NCBI GenBank assembly: GCA_019359715.1
Contig: JAHHGS010000076.1
Span: forward strand, 1 to 64,000
DNA length: 64,000 nucleotides
DNA from: Aphanocapsa sp. GSE-SYN-MK-11-07L
GTDB taxonomy: Bacteria; Cyanobacteriota; Cyanobacteriia; Thermosynechococcales; Thermosynechococcaceae
Direction: 5' to 3'
The notes beneath the pieces were generated by a model. The model did no database searches. It worked only from the letters and a program-made list of their open reading frames with translations, and had not been told where the DNA came from. A program made the position numbers and the translations under genes. Below are positions 33,380 to 43,076 of the stretch, piece by piece (position 1 is the stretch's first letter; each line of letters starts with the position of its first letter).

Positions 33380-35569
33380 TCAGGAGGCTATATCAGCAGA
33401 ATAGGTGGCTTCTACCCAGGGTAAGAGTGGGCCCATCTGTTCTTGGCCGGTGACTGATAAATCGCTGTGACAGAGGTAAATCCGATCGCGGGTGCGGTGG
33501 CATAAATCTAACAGTAAGCGCCGCAGTTGGTCATCATCAGCTTGGGTTTGGGTCTGCAAGGTTTGGGGTTGTCCATCAGACTGCTTTAGAAATAGCGGCG
33601 CGCCCCATAGGATTACCGCTCCACCCCCCTGCCAAAGCCGCCCGCCGACATCCAGCCAAAATTGCCAGCGATGGCTGGGACGGGCGCTGCGATACTGAAA
33701 CGCAGATGCCAAAGTCACGGCTGGCTCCGTTCGACCAGGACGAATCGGGAACGGGTTGGCGGTAATCGTGCCGGCTCGCAGCAATTCAATAAACTGCCCG
33801 ACGGTTTCTCCGATCGTGAGCGGCTGAGGATTGGTTTGCTGGAGGCGATCGCTAACGGCCCAGTAATGTTGAGCCGTTTCCATCAGTTCTCGCAGGGCGA
33901 CGATCTGGTCGCTGGCGATATGATTTGGCCACAAAAATTGCTGAATCGCCCGATCCAGGACAAACACAGGGCTAAGGGTCAGGTAGGGCTGCCCCGGTTG
34001 GGCAAAGCTGGTTCGCTGCTGCTCTAGCCACTGCCAGAGTTCACCGTAGGCTTGGCTGGCCTCGTGACCCAGCCGATCCCAGCGGGCAAAGCTGTCGGCT
34101 GGCAACAGTCGCGGCTGCTGGGGGTGGGGTTGAAAGCAGTAATCCGCTAAGAGTCCGGCCCGAACCGGGTCAATTCGGGGAGCAAAGGCTGAGGAGCGGA
34201 GCGGTTGACCGTCTTGACCGGCGGTGGGGGCAATTCCGGCTGGGCCGGCCAAGCCGCAGGCTGAGCGGCCGCTCAGCACGACCAGCATTTCTGCCACTTG
34301 ATCAGGTTCCATGAGTCGTCCGCAGCCGGGGTAAGCCAGGGTCAGGAGCGTTAGTAATCCCCGCACTAAGGCAGAACTAATCAGCGGGCGTTGGTCATTC
34401 AGGGTTGTGACCGGAATATTTTGGCGACTGAGAATTTCAATCAAGGTATAGCGGGCGATCGCATCAAAGCCTGGCCCAATCACGGCAATCTCTTGCGGTT
34501 GAATTTCGCCCGCTTGGACAGCTTTGCTAATGGTGTTAGCCACTTGACGCAGCAACTGCGATCGAGAAACGGTTTGCAGGGAAGGCAAACTGTCTGGCAA
34601 GCTTAACCCTGGGGTTTGCAGCAGTTCATCTACCGTCAAATCGCCCAGAGCAGAGGTGGGTTGCTCGGTGATGGTTTCGGACTGGCAGCGCCGACTCAAC
34701 TCCAGCAGGTATACCGGATCGGCTCCCAACCCCAACCGAATTGACCCGTTCGGATTGTAGGTGAACAGCCCGACTGCCCCTTGGTCAAGCAGGAGGTCAA
34801 ACAGGTCTTTGGCGATCGCCGGATAGTTGTCCACATCGTCGGCCAGCACGCCCCGGTAGCGGCGTTGCAGATGGTGCTGATATTCTGGCAGCGGCAGCAA
34901 ATAGCGCCAGTACAGCTCGGTTAAAATGCCGTAGGTCAGCAATCCGCGCTGCCAGCACCACTGCCGCCAGTCCAGCAGGAGTTGGCTTAAACACTCCCAG
35001 TCGGCTGACTCTAACTCTGGCGCCACTAAGCCTGCTTCTAGCCGGGGGGCAATCTGTTCGACTGGAGTGCCGCTAAAAGCAGCGATTTGCAGCACATCTA
35101 AACACTGGCGGACTAAGCGCGATCGCGACACTCCGGGCAACCGCAACTGCCCGGCATCAAGGGCAGACTGCCACAGCCGACTGGCCAACTGCTGTTCATT
35201 TTCGGGGCGCAGCCGCAGTGGAAAGGTGGCGGTCAGCCCTAAAGACTGCACCAGCAGCGGCCAGAATAAGCTAACTTCGTCCTCAAAGAAGCTGAGCGGC
35301 GTCGTGGTGTGAATTGGGTACTGGCTGTTGCTGGCCACCAAGAGGCGATCGGTGAGCTGGAGTCGATTATCGCCGCTATCAGCAAACACAAGCATGGCCT
35401 GGGCCCGGCGGGTAGCCAGCGCTCTAGCAGTAGGGACTGGCATCCCAGGTTTGGGGATGGCTGCGATCGGAAAACCAGTGCCGCTGTTTGCCCAGATTTG
35501 AAATTGCTCGATCAGGCGGGTGGTTTTGCCAGTCAGGACTTCACCACTGATCCAAAAAGACAGAGACAC
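33380..35569 (-). CDS. RecB/AddB-like helicase-fold protein with degenerate DExx box
   Basis: This 729-residue protein opens with a P-loop, SGEVLTGKTTRLIEQF, as in UvrD-type helicases. It continues with a region where a DExx box is expected but reads GVLADDVDNYP, then TYNPNGSIR, and a middle LLTLLTLAYPGCGRL region. The C-terminal part (RDRIYLCHSDL) resembles helicase motif VI surroundings. No PD-(D/E)XK nuclease signature is visible. It matches a cyanobacterial family annotated only as recombinase-like. A canonical UvrD-like helicase lies 2.4 kb away, so an AddAB-like pair is possible. Confidence 0.65.
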   Translation of the reverse strand: MSLSFWISGEVLTGKTTRLIEQFQIWANSGTGFPIAAIPKPGMPVPTARALATRRAQAMLVFADSGDNRLQLTDRLLVASNSQYPIHTTTPLSFFEDEVSLFWPLLVQSLGLTATFPLRLRPENEQQLASRLWQSALDAGQLRLPGVSRSRLVRQCLDVLQIAAFSGTPVEQIAPRLEAGLVAPELESADWECLSQLLLDWRQWCWQRGLLTYGILTELYWRYLLPLPEYQHHLQRRYRGVLADDVDNYPAIAKDLFDLLLDQGAVGLFTYNPNGSIRLGLGADPVYLLELSRRCQSETITEQPTSALGDLTVDELLQTPGLSLPDSLPSLQTVSRSQLLRQVANTISKAVQAGEIQPQEIAVIGPGFDAIARYTLIEILSRQNIPVTTLNDQRPLISSALVRGLLTLLTLAYPGCGRLMEPDQVAEMLVVLSGRSACGLAGPAGIAPTAGQDGQPLRSSAFAPRIDPVRAGLLADYCFQPHPQQPRLLPADSFARWDRLGHEASQAYGELWQWLEQQRTSFAQPGQPYLTLSPVFVLDRAIQQFLWPNHIASDQIVALRELMETAQHYWAVSDRLQQTNPQPLTIGETVGQFIELLRAGTITANPFPIRPGRTEPAVTLASAFQYRSARPSHRWQFWLDVGGRLWQGGGAVILWGAPLFLKQSDGQPQTLQTQTQADDDQLRRLLLDLCHRTRDRIYLCHSDLSVTGQEQMGPLLPWVEATYSADIAS

Positions 35570-35820
35570 TACAAATCACCCAGAGATGGATTTGTTACGA
35601 TACTACCTATTGCCAACTACTCTAGCGCAGGCAGGCTTGATCTCCTTGAGCGTTTTCAGGCAGTGTGGTAAAACTCAACATCATCCACTTCTCTTTCAGC
35701 GTTGTTGATAGCGATCCACTGTCATGGTTGTAGGCTTGGGGGCATCAAGTGTCTCCCCCGGCAGGATGACGATGCAGAGCTATCCGCTTTATTTAGTCGC
35801 ATGCTATTTTCCTTGGCGCC

Positions 35821-37197
35821 ATGAAACCATCGGCTTTCAATCGACTCAGGCAATACATCGCTTCCGCAGAGCAGTGGTACTTAACAACCCCCGATCGGGC
35901 CTTGGAGCAAGCCTACCAAGCTGCCCTCAGAATCAAAAAAATTGAAGATGAGCACTTTGCTGGCAATAAAATTGCGGCCGGCTATGGGCACAGCGACACG
36001 GTGATGGCCTACTTCCAGACCGAGCTGAAGAAGCACCTCAAGACCTGCCGGATGCGGCTGACGGAATTTAGAGCCAGTAATCGCTTGCTGGATGTGGCGC
36101 AGCCTGGGGTCAAGAGCACAACCCGCAGAATCAGCCAAGATGAGTTGCCCTACACGCTTGAGACCGACGAAAACGCCGCCGAGTTAATCACGCGGGTACC
36201 GGTAGCCAGCTTGCTGGAAAAAATTAAGCTGGTTGATGCGACGATCGCCCGCTACCAACCGAATATTGTCAACACATCGGCGGGTCTAGCTCGGAATGCA
36301 GCAGCGAATGGGCGATCGGCAGATGAAATCAACGCCAATTCTTTTTACAGGAGCGAATACATCAACGACGACTTGAGCAATCCTGACTCCAAACTCGACA
36401 GCAGCAGCTTTATTCCGCGCTCAATTTTAAGAACCGCCGATCGGTTCCGCAAAGAACTTGACCCAGCCGAAGATACGGAAGAAGAAATTGTCAAAGACTT
36501 TCGGGCCTCCAAAGCTCGCACCCGCACCGCCATTCGCTTCTTACTGCTGCTGATTGTGGTGCCACTGCTGACTCAGCAAATTTCTAAGACCTTTGTGATT
36601 AGCCCATTGATTGAACACTTTCGGCTGGGCGGACAGCTTGAGCAGGTGATTAACACCGACATTGAAGAAAAAATCTTCCGACAACTCAACCAGTTTGAAG
36701 AGCGCCTGAGGTTCCAAAATCTGGTGATGCAAGCGCCGGCCCTCTCGACGGAGCAAATTGAAACGCAGTTGCGAGGCAAAGCGCTAGAACTCTCAGAAGA
36801 ATATCAGTGGGAGCTGACTGAGCCGCTCAAAAATATCCTCTCGGATATTTTGGCATTGGCGGCATTTACGATCTTGCTGCTGACGGGGCAACGACAAATC
36901 GCCATCCTGAAGGGGTTTATGGATGAGGTCGTCTATGGGCTGAGTGACAGCGCCAAGGCCTTTATGATCATTCTGTTTACGGATGTGTTTGTCGGGTTTC
37001 ACTCTCCCCACGGCTGGACGGTGCTGATGGAGAATGTCCTAGAGCACTTTGGCTTGCCCCAGAATGAAGATTTTATTGATATGTTCATCGCCACTTTCCC
37101 GGTCATGCTCGACACAGTGTTTAAGTATTGGATTTTCCGCTACTTAAATCAGATTTCTCCCTCTGCGGTCGCCACTTATAAGAATATGAATGAGTAG
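35821..37197 (+). CDS. pxcA: Proton extrusion protein PxcA (CemA-like)
   Basis: This 458-residue inner-membrane protein is required for light-induced proton extrusion and pH balance. The long N-terminal soluble region starts NRLRQYIASAEQWYLTTPDRALEQ (abbreviated) and carries a charged coil. Three or four membrane helices follow: TAIRFLLLLIVVPLLT (~235-255), ILSDILALAAFTILLL (~350-365), SAKAFMIILFTDVFVG and a C-terminal LDTVFKYWIFRYLN. The residues FHSPHGWTVLMENVLEHFG match CemA. It starts at ATG 35821. The 250-bp gap to the left shows no clear promoter. Confidence 0.92.
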   Translation: MKPSAFNRLRQYIASAEQWYLTTPDRALEQAYQAALRIKKIEDEHFAGNKIAAGYGHSDTVMAYFQTELKKHLKTCRMRLTEFRASNRLLDVAQPGVKSTTRRISQDELPYTLETDENAAELITRVPVASLLEKIKLVDATIARYQPNIVNTSAGLARNAAANGRSADEINANSFYRSEYINDDLSNPDSKLDSSSFIPRSILRTADRFRKELDPAEDTEEEIVKDFRASKARTRTAIRFLLLLIVVPLLTQQISKTFVISPLIEHFRLGGQLEQVINTDIEEKIFRQLNQFEERLRFQNLVMQAPALSTEQIETQLRGKALELSEEYQWELTEPLKNILSDILALAAFTILLLTGQRQIAILKGFMDEVVYGLSDSAKAFMIILFTDVFVGFHSPHGWTVLMENVLEHFGLPQNEDFIDMFIATFPVMLDTVFKYWIFRYLNQISPSAVATYKNMNE

Positions 37198-37215
37198 GCC
37201 GAGCAGAATACCACC

Positions 37216-37908
37216 ATGCATTTACTGATTCCGGCAGCAGGCGTTGGGCGACGAATGGGCAGCGATCGCAATAAGCTGCTGCTGACCGTCCAAGGATTAC
37301 CCTTGCTAGCTTGGACGCTGTTGGCAATCCAAGCGGCCGATCAGATTAGCTGGATTGGGATCATTGGTCAGCCAGAAGACTTTGCCGACTGGCGATCGCT
37401 AGTTACCCAGCTTGCAATCAGCAAACCCGTCGAGTTAATCAAGGGCGGTACAACTCGCCAAGAGTCTGTATTCAATGGCTTACAGGCGCTTCGCACGCAA
37501 GCAGAGCGGGTGCTGATCCACGATGGGGCCAGGTGCCTGGCCACGGCAGACTTATTTGATCGCTGTGCGACAGCACTGCACAAGGTTCCAGGCTTAATTG
37601 CCGCCGTGCCGGTCAAAGACACAATTAAAATTGTCGATTCGACCGGCATGGTCAGTGCCACGCCCGATCGCAGCCAGCTTTGGGCCGCCCAAACCCCCCA
37701 AGGCTTTGGGGTCGAAAAACTGAAAGCCTGCCATGCCGAAGGTCGCCGCCAAGGCTGGGAGGTGACGGATGATGCGGCCCTGTTTGAGCGGTTTAATCTG
37801 CCGGTGCAGATTGTGGCTGGCGAAGAGACTAACTTGAAAATTACCACTCCGGCTGATTTGGCGATCGCTGAGTTAATCTTGCAGCAGCGCCAGAATTCAC
37901 CCGCCTAA
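37216..37908 (+). CDS. ispD: 2-C-methyl-D-erythritol 4-phosphate cytidylyltransferase
   Basis: This 230-residue MEP-pathway enzyme forms CDP-ME for isoprenoid, carotenoid and chlorophyll side-chain synthesis. It has the nucleotide loop LIPAAGVGRRMGSDRNKLLL, GGTTRQESVFNGLQAL, RVLIHDGARCLAT and VPVKDTIK. The length is typical. It starts 18 bp after pxcA and may be co-transcribed, with the helicase gene 32 bp further on. No sign of fusion to IspF. Confidence 0.95.
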   Translation: MHLLIPAAGVGRRMGSDRNKLLLTVQGLPLLAWTLLAIQAADQISWIGIIGQPEDFADWRSLVTQLAISKPVELIKGGTTRQESVFNGLQALRTQAERVLIHDGARCLATADLFDRCATALHKVPGLIAAVPVKDTIKIVDSTGMVSATPDRSQLWAAQTPQGFGVEKLKACHAEGRRQGWEVTDDAALFERFNLPVQIVAGEETNLKITTPADLAIAELILQQRQNSPA

Positions 37909-37940
37909 AATAGCTAAAGTCAAATCACTCTAAATCTGCC

Positions 37941-40379
37941 ATGACCTGTTCGCCAATCGAGTCCAGCCTAGAAGCTCTAAGGGCAACTTTGCGACCAGGG
38001 CAGAGAGAACTGGCAGATTGGCAGTCTGGCCCGTTGGCGGTATCAGCCGTGCCAGGGGCAGGCAAGTCGCATGGAATGGCGGTGGCGGCGGCGATCGCCG
38101 TTGCCCGGCATCAAAATACAGCCCAGTCCAAACATCAGCGATTCCCTACGGGACAGCAGAGCCGAACGCGGCAACTGCTGGTGGTGACATTCACGCGATC
38201 GGCGGCGGCCAATATCAAAGGGCAAATTCGCCAGCACCTGAAGGACTTGGGCTTGCCCCAAATCGGCTTTGCGGTTCACACCCTGCACGGTTTGGCCTTG
38301 AACATTGCCCGCAATAGCCAGTTATCGGGACTAAATTTAGACCAATCAATCTTGATTTCGCCTTACCAGAACCACCGTCTGATTCGCACCTGCGTTGAGC
38401 GCTGGATTGCCGATTATCCTCACCTCTATCAGCAGCTCTTGGCCGGTCAACACTTTGATGGCGAACAGACCGAGCACCTGCGCCGCCAGTCTGTGCTCAG
38501 AACCGAAATTTTGCCCAGCTTAGCCCAAACGGCGGTTCGGGAGGCCAAGAGTTCCGGGCTGTTGCCTGAGCACCTGTGGCGGATGGCAGGGCGGGAAGAA
38601 CTGCCAATTTTGGAAGCCGCAGCGGGGCTGTATGAGCGCTACCAAAAATTGCTCAGCGATCGCAATTTTATTGATTACGACGAAATGATTTTGGCGGCGC
38701 TGCGAGTGCTGAGCGATCAGAGTGCCCGCCACTGGTGGCAAAGCCAAATCTTGGCGGTGTTTGAAGACGAAGCCCAAGACTCTACCCCGCTGCAAACTCA
38801 ACTGCTGACGATTCTGGCCACCGATCCTGAGCAGCCAGAGCAGGTCAACTTGGTGCGAGTGGGCGACTCCAACCAGGCGATTAACTCCACCTTTACGCCG
38901 GCTGACCCGTTTTTCTTTCGGCAGTTTTGCCAGCAGTGCCAAGCCCAAGGGCGACTGTTTGAAATGGTGCAAGCCGGGCGAAGCGCGCCTGTAATTATGG
39001 CGGCCGCCAATTTTAGCTTGGACTGGCTCAATCAGGCAGGATTAGCTGGCTCGGAGCAGCCGTTTCGCCCCCAGACCATTCAGCCCGTCGCCAGCACCGA
39101 CCCCCAGGCCGATGCCAATCCGCTGCCGGTTGGGCAAGGGCTAGAAATTTGGGCGCCCCGCGATGTGTTTGAGACGGTGGCTTTAATCGGGCAGCGCTTA
39201 GGGGACTTATTCAGCGCTAACCCTGCCGCCACCGCTGCTATTTTAGTCAGAGAAAATAAACAGGGGCGGTTTATGGCTGAGGTACTGGCGGAACCACAGC
39301 GGTACGGCTTGACGCTCGATTTGAGCCAGTGCCCATTTCAGGTCTATGACGTGGGCAGTGGCGATCGCCGCAGCCATGTCCCGCAAGAGATGCTAAAGCT
39401 GTTGCAGTTTCTAGAGCGTCCCCATTCCCCCGATTACCTGAAAGCGGCCCTGACCGTGCTCAGCGATCGCCAGTTGATTCCAGCTCAAGATTTAAATCTG
39501 CTGGTCAGCCAGCCAGAGCAGTTTCTTTACCCCGACCCGCTAGAGCCAACTCAGCCAGAGCCAATCCGGCTAGCGCGTCAGCTTTGTACTCAGTTATTGC
39601 GATCGCGAATTGAACTGCCCCACTACGAGCTAATGACCTTTCTGGCTCTCACCCTCAACTATGACCGGGCCGAGTTGGCCACGACTGACAAGCTGGCGGC
39701 TCGATTAGGGCAACAGACCTTCGAGCAGCCCAGTCTGGGGGCAATGTTGCCTGTGCTGCAAGAGTTGGTTGGCTCTGAGCAATTTGAAGCGGTCGATGTG
39801 GAAGCCAGCCAAGATCGCTACGTTCGTCCTGGCCAACTGACGATCATTACCATGCACAAGGCGAAAGGGCTGGACTGGGACTATGTGTTTATTCCGTTCT
39901 TAAATCAGAACATGATTCCCGGTCAACTGCGGGTACCACCGCAGGCCCAGTTTTTAGGCAATTTTACGCTAGCCGAGGTGGCCAGGGCCCAAATTCGGGC
40001 TGGGCTGCATCAACAGCATCTAGCTGATCATCAGGCCCAGGCCAGACCAAACAGTCTGACTGAGATCCCAGACATTGCAACCGCTTGGCAGCGGGCGCAA
40101 GACCTCAAGATTGCCGAAGAATTTCGCTTACTCTACGTGGCAATGACCCGCGCCAAGCGGCTGCTCTGGTTGGCTTCGGCCCAGCAAGCTCCCTTTAGCT
40201 GGGGCAGTTTTAACTGGCAAAAGCGCGATCGCCTGGACGAAAAAGCTGCCTGCCCAATTTTGCCGCCGCTCCAGCAGCAATTTCCAAGCAGCATTGTTGC
40301 AAATCAAGCTCGCAAGTCGCCCGTTTCTAAATCAGTCTCGCGGACAGTTGCCCGATCGTCGCGCTCGACAAACGAGTAG
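37941..40379 (+). CDS. UvrD/Rep-type SF1A DNA helicase
   Basis: This 812-residue helicase has motif I SAVPGAGKSHGM, motif Ia VTFTRSAAANIKGQI, motif II VFEDEAQDSTPLQ, motif III VRVGDSNQAINSTF, motif V TIITMHKAKGLDWDYVF and motif VI EFRLLYVAMTRAKRLLWL. All are intact, so it should be an active 3'-5' translocase. It is not UvrD proper: the insertion between motifs IV and V is long and the C-terminus is basic. Its last 76 bp overlap the tail of the convergent coiled-coil gene. It may pair with the helicase-fold protein at 33380-35569. Confidence 0.9.
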   Translation: MTCSPIESSLEALRATLRPGQRELADWQSGPLAVSAVPGAGKSHGMAVAAAIAVARHQNTAQSKHQRFPTGQQSRTRQLLVVTFTRSAAANIKGQIRQHLKDLGLPQIGFAVHTLHGLALNIARNSQLSGLNLDQSILISPYQNHRLIRTCVERWIADYPHLYQQLLAGQHFDGEQTEHLRRQSVLRTEILPSLAQTAVREAKSSGLLPEHLWRMAGREELPILEAAAGLYERYQKLLSDRNFIDYDEMILAALRVLSDQSARHWWQSQILAVFEDEAQDSTPLQTQLLTILATDPEQPEQVNLVRVGDSNQAINSTFTPADPFFFRQFCQQCQAQGRLFEMVQAGRSAPVIMAAANFSLDWLNQAGLAGSEQPFRPQTIQPVASTDPQADANPLPVGQGLEIWAPRDVFETVALIGQRLGDLFSANPAATAAILVRENKQGRFMAEVLAEPQRYGLTLDLSQCPFQVYDVGSGDRRSHVPQEMLKLLQFLERPHSPDYLKAALTVLSDRQLIPAQDLNLLVSQPEQFLYPDPLEPTQPEPIRLARQLCTQLLRSRIELPHYELMTFLALTLNYDRAELATTDKLAARLGQQTFEQPSLGAMLPVLQELVGSEQFEAVDVEASQDRYVRPGQLTIITMHKAKGLDWDYVFIPFLNQNMIPGQLRVPPQAQFLGNFTLAEVARAQIRAGLHQQHLADHQAQARPNSLTEIPDIATAWQRAQDLKIAEEFRLLYVAMTRAKRLLWLASAQQAPFSWGSFNWQKRDRLDEKAACPILPPLQQQFPSSIVANQARKSPVSKSVSRTVARSSRSTNE

Positions 40380-40807
40380 TCACAAACCCGCTCTTGATCC
40401 GCCAGACTTTGCGTATCCCGTTCTGAGAAGTGGGGCGGTCTGGTTTGCCGAGCTATCAAGGCTTCGATCGCCTCTAAGCGATCGCGCAGGTCTTGGATTA
40501 GCCCAGAATGGCTCAATCGGACTGTCGCTACCTGCTCCCGCAGGCGATCGTAGTTATTCGGCAACTCTTGCCGCAAAATTAGCACTTCACGCGTCAGGCT
40601 CATTAGCCGCTTTTCTAAATCTTGAATCTGACCCGACGCTGACTCGGACTGGGTGGACTTTGCTGCCAAACTGTCAAAATAAGTTTGCAGGACATCCGTT
40701 AAGGCTTCTATAACACTGGCATGACCTTGCTGCTGCTGATAAAGCTTAAGCCGCTGGTAGAGATGATTTGGAATCACTTTGACCAAGCTAGGTTCCTGGT
40801 TAATCAT
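40304..40807 (-). CDS. Coiled-coil hypothetical protein
   Basis: This 167-residue protein starts MINQEPSLVKVIPNHLYQRL. It has a ribbon-helix-helix-like N-terminus (QGHASVIEALTDVLQTYFDSL) followed by a long coiled coil (~residues 58-125, IQDLEKRLMSLTREVLILRQEL). Such proteins may be DNA-binding dimers. The C-terminal 25 residues are encoded opposite the end of the helicase gene, so both stops are constrained. No family name is secure. Confidence 0.65.
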   Translation of the reverse strand: MINQEPSLVKVIPNHLYQRLKLYQQQQGHASVIEALTDVLQTYFDSLAAKSTQSESASGQIQDLEKRLMSLTREVLILRQELPNNYDRLREQVATVRLSHSGLIQDLRDRLEAIEALIARQTRPPHFSERDTQSLADQERVCDYSFVERDDRATVRETDLETGDLRA

Positions 40808-41071
40808 GGCAACAGTAGGTAATTGATATGGCCAAACAGGGAGCTGATCTAATACTCAATTTCTGGATGTTTGAGCATAGTAATTCATAGACTAAGGCTT
40901 GACAGTGATCTGACCCAACCGTGAAATTACCGAAACTTGAATCGCCCCCACCGCTTAGACTGATCAAATTTTAGGTTTTGGGTCGTCAGACCTAGCTTAA
41001 GACTGACATTGACTAGTCATATGAGCCACGACCATAAGTTAGAACTTGCTGCACAGATTGATATTGACAAC

Positions 41072-42847
41072 TTAAGTTCCCGTCTGGCTGCCTGTTCTTG
41101 CTCGCCAGGCTTGAATTAAAGATTGAGCCTCACTGTAGGCACTGCTGAAGCTGGGAATCTGCTTGGCAATGGCGATCGCGGCTGGCAAACTAGTTTCTGC
41201 CTGAGTTCTGGCCAGGGCTAGCATCTGCTCTCCCCACTGGCTGATTAACTGGTCTGCGTCTGCCCGCTGAGCGGACTGGAGGGGGACTTGGTTAATAATT
41301 TGGATCGCTGTTGTCAAAGCTTGCGGCGTTCCTTGCTGCGCGAAAGTGTTGGCTCGTTCTACCCATTGTTGCTCCGGCAGTGTTTCTTCGATCGGAGTCG
41401 GGGTAGGCTGGGGAAGCGTCGCCACCTGGAGCATTTGGTTCCAGAGTTGAATCCGGGTTTGCGCTTCCACATACAGCGGTCGTCCCGGCAGAATTTGGAG
41501 GGCTTGCCCAATCGCATTTCGCAAATCGCTGAGGCTGCCGGTGGCGGCCAGTTGTTCGGCTCGATCCAGTAACGGCTGATCTTGCAGGGTTTGCAATTGC
41601 TCAGTCCAAGCTTGCAGGTCTTTTCGGGCCGATTTGCGCCGAACATCGCTGGCGGTGGCTGGCACCTGCTGGGCTTGGGAAATTGCAACTTGCAGATTTT
41701 GGGTTCCACCCGCCTCAGCGTAGCGGTGGGCCAGGGCTAATAGTTGCACGGTTTGAATATCTGCCTGCCAGCGCTGGATCAGGGTTTGGGCTTTGGCATA
41801 CAGCGGTCGATCGGGCGGCATTGCCCGGACGCGGGCGATCGCAACTTCTAAATCAGCAACATTATCTGTCCAGGTGCTTGCTTCAACGTTGGCCAGTTCA
41901 ATGTAATCCTGGGCCGCATTCCACAGCGGCGTCTCGGCTGGGATTTCTTGGGCGGCGACCAAAGCCAACTGTAGATCCTGATTCGCCAGCGCCGTGTCTG
42001 CCAGATCGAGCAGGGTCTGGGAAACATCTTTGACTAAATCTTGCGCCCCCGGATAAAAATCGCTGCTGTCGGGAATGCCACGGGCAATTTTCATCGCCTC
42101 CTTCAGGTTGTCTAAGCCCTCTCGGCGGAGCAAACTCCTAGCCCGATTCAATTTGCTGTCATCCATCTGAGCGATGATAATTCGCTGGTTGATGGCTTGG
42201 AATTTATCCCTAGCCCAGTAGCGATTATCGACATCCACCAGCCGGATGGCGATCGAAAAGGCTTTTCGCCAGTCTTGCTCCCGCAGGGCAGCTTCAACTT
42301 TCTGGTAGATTGCTTCTCCTTCTGCCCAAACTTTTCGCCAGTGGGCAACTCGCTTTTGCACCAGCGGGTAGGCTGAGGTTTGGGCAGGGATTTGCTGCAC
42401 GACTTTAATCGCCCGCTCGATCTCGCCCTGATTAACGCTCAGCTCTGCCAGATCCAGAACTTGGGTGGACCAGGCTTCAATCCGCCGGCTAATTTCTGGG
42501 TTGAGGGGGTGGTCTTTACCCAGACCATCAATCAGTTGAATGGCCGTCAGCAGGTCTTCTAAGGTTCCCTGATTGGCGCTGGTTTCAGCGCAGTAGAGCC
42601 GAAAGGAAGCCGAGGCAAACGGCCAAAACACCTGCTGGCAGTTACTTCCTTGCACCGAAGGTTGCCGCAGCATCAAACCAAAGCTGACGACCCCAATTGT
42701 GGTCGAAACGGCGATCGCCACCCCTCCCCAAAACTGCCAACGCAAGGGCAATTTCAGCTTGACTGCTGCCTGCTCCAAGGACATTCCCAGGTGGGTGGCC
42801 GAGGTGACAGAAGCAGCGATCGTTTTGTCAATCCATTTTTTCTCCAT
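41072..42847 (-). CDS. Membrane-anchored helical-repeat protein, unknown function
   Basis: This 591-residue protein has one transmembrane helix near residue 38-60 (FWGGVAIAVSTTIGVVSFGLM), then a long run of roughly 55-60-residue helical repeats. Each is recognised by an AL..A...I..IP or P-L-Y-A-A-Q-T-I-W pattern (IPAETPLWNAAQDYI, MPPDRPLYAKAQTLIQRW, LPGRPLYVEAQTRIQLW, IPSFSSAYSEAQSLIQAW). Similar cyanobacterial proteins are often labelled chromosome-segregation ATPase, but no Walker motif is visible here. It is probably an envelope scaffold. Start at ATG 42847. Confidence 0.72.
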   Translation of the reverse strand: MEKKWIDKTIAASVTSATHLGMSLEQAAVKLKLPLRWQFWGGVAIAVSTTIGVVSFGLMLRQPSVQGSNCQQVFWPFASASFRLYCAETSANQGTLEDLLTAIQLIDGLGKDHPLNPEISRRIEAWSTQVLDLAELSVNQGEIERAIKVVQQIPAQTSAYPLVQKRVAHWRKVWAEGEAIYQKVEAALREQDWRKAFSIAIRLVDVDNRYWARDKFQAINQRIIIAQMDDSKLNRARSLLRREGLDNLKEAMKIARGIPDSSDFYPGAQDLVKDVSQTLLDLADTALANQDLQLALVAAQEIPAETPLWNAAQDYIELANVEASTWTDNVADLEVAIARVRAMPPDRPLYAKAQTLIQRWQADIQTVQLLALAHRYAEAGGTQNLQVAISQAQQVPATASDVRRKSARKDLQAWTEQLQTLQDQPLLDRAEQLAATGSLSDLRNAIGQALQILPGRPLYVEAQTRIQLWNQMLQVATLPQPTPTPIEETLPEQQWVERANTFAQQGTPQALTTAIQIINQVPLQSAQRADADQLISQWGEQMLALARTQAETSLPAAIAIAKQIPSFSSAYSEAQSLIQAWRARTGSQTGT

Positions 42848-43076
42848 CGCGGTTTAGGTTTGACGCTAGGAGCTATGATACCTTGCAACTTTGTCGCTTC
42901 TCATACCTCAAATTGCCGATCGCCTTGCTCAGTCAGGATAATTTGGCATAAACATTGGCGAACCCAGCTAAGCTGCTCCAGCTAAAAAATCTTCTCGAAC
43001 CCTGGTTCAGTCAGCGATTTCAACGCAAGTGATAAGGTGTATCTACCCGTTTCAATCCGCCTACAGATGGATTTTC

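Noticed and set aside
41072-42847. Chromosome-segregation ATPase label for the helical-repeat protein
   Set aside because: No Walker A or B motif is present; only the helical repeats and one membrane helix can be supported.
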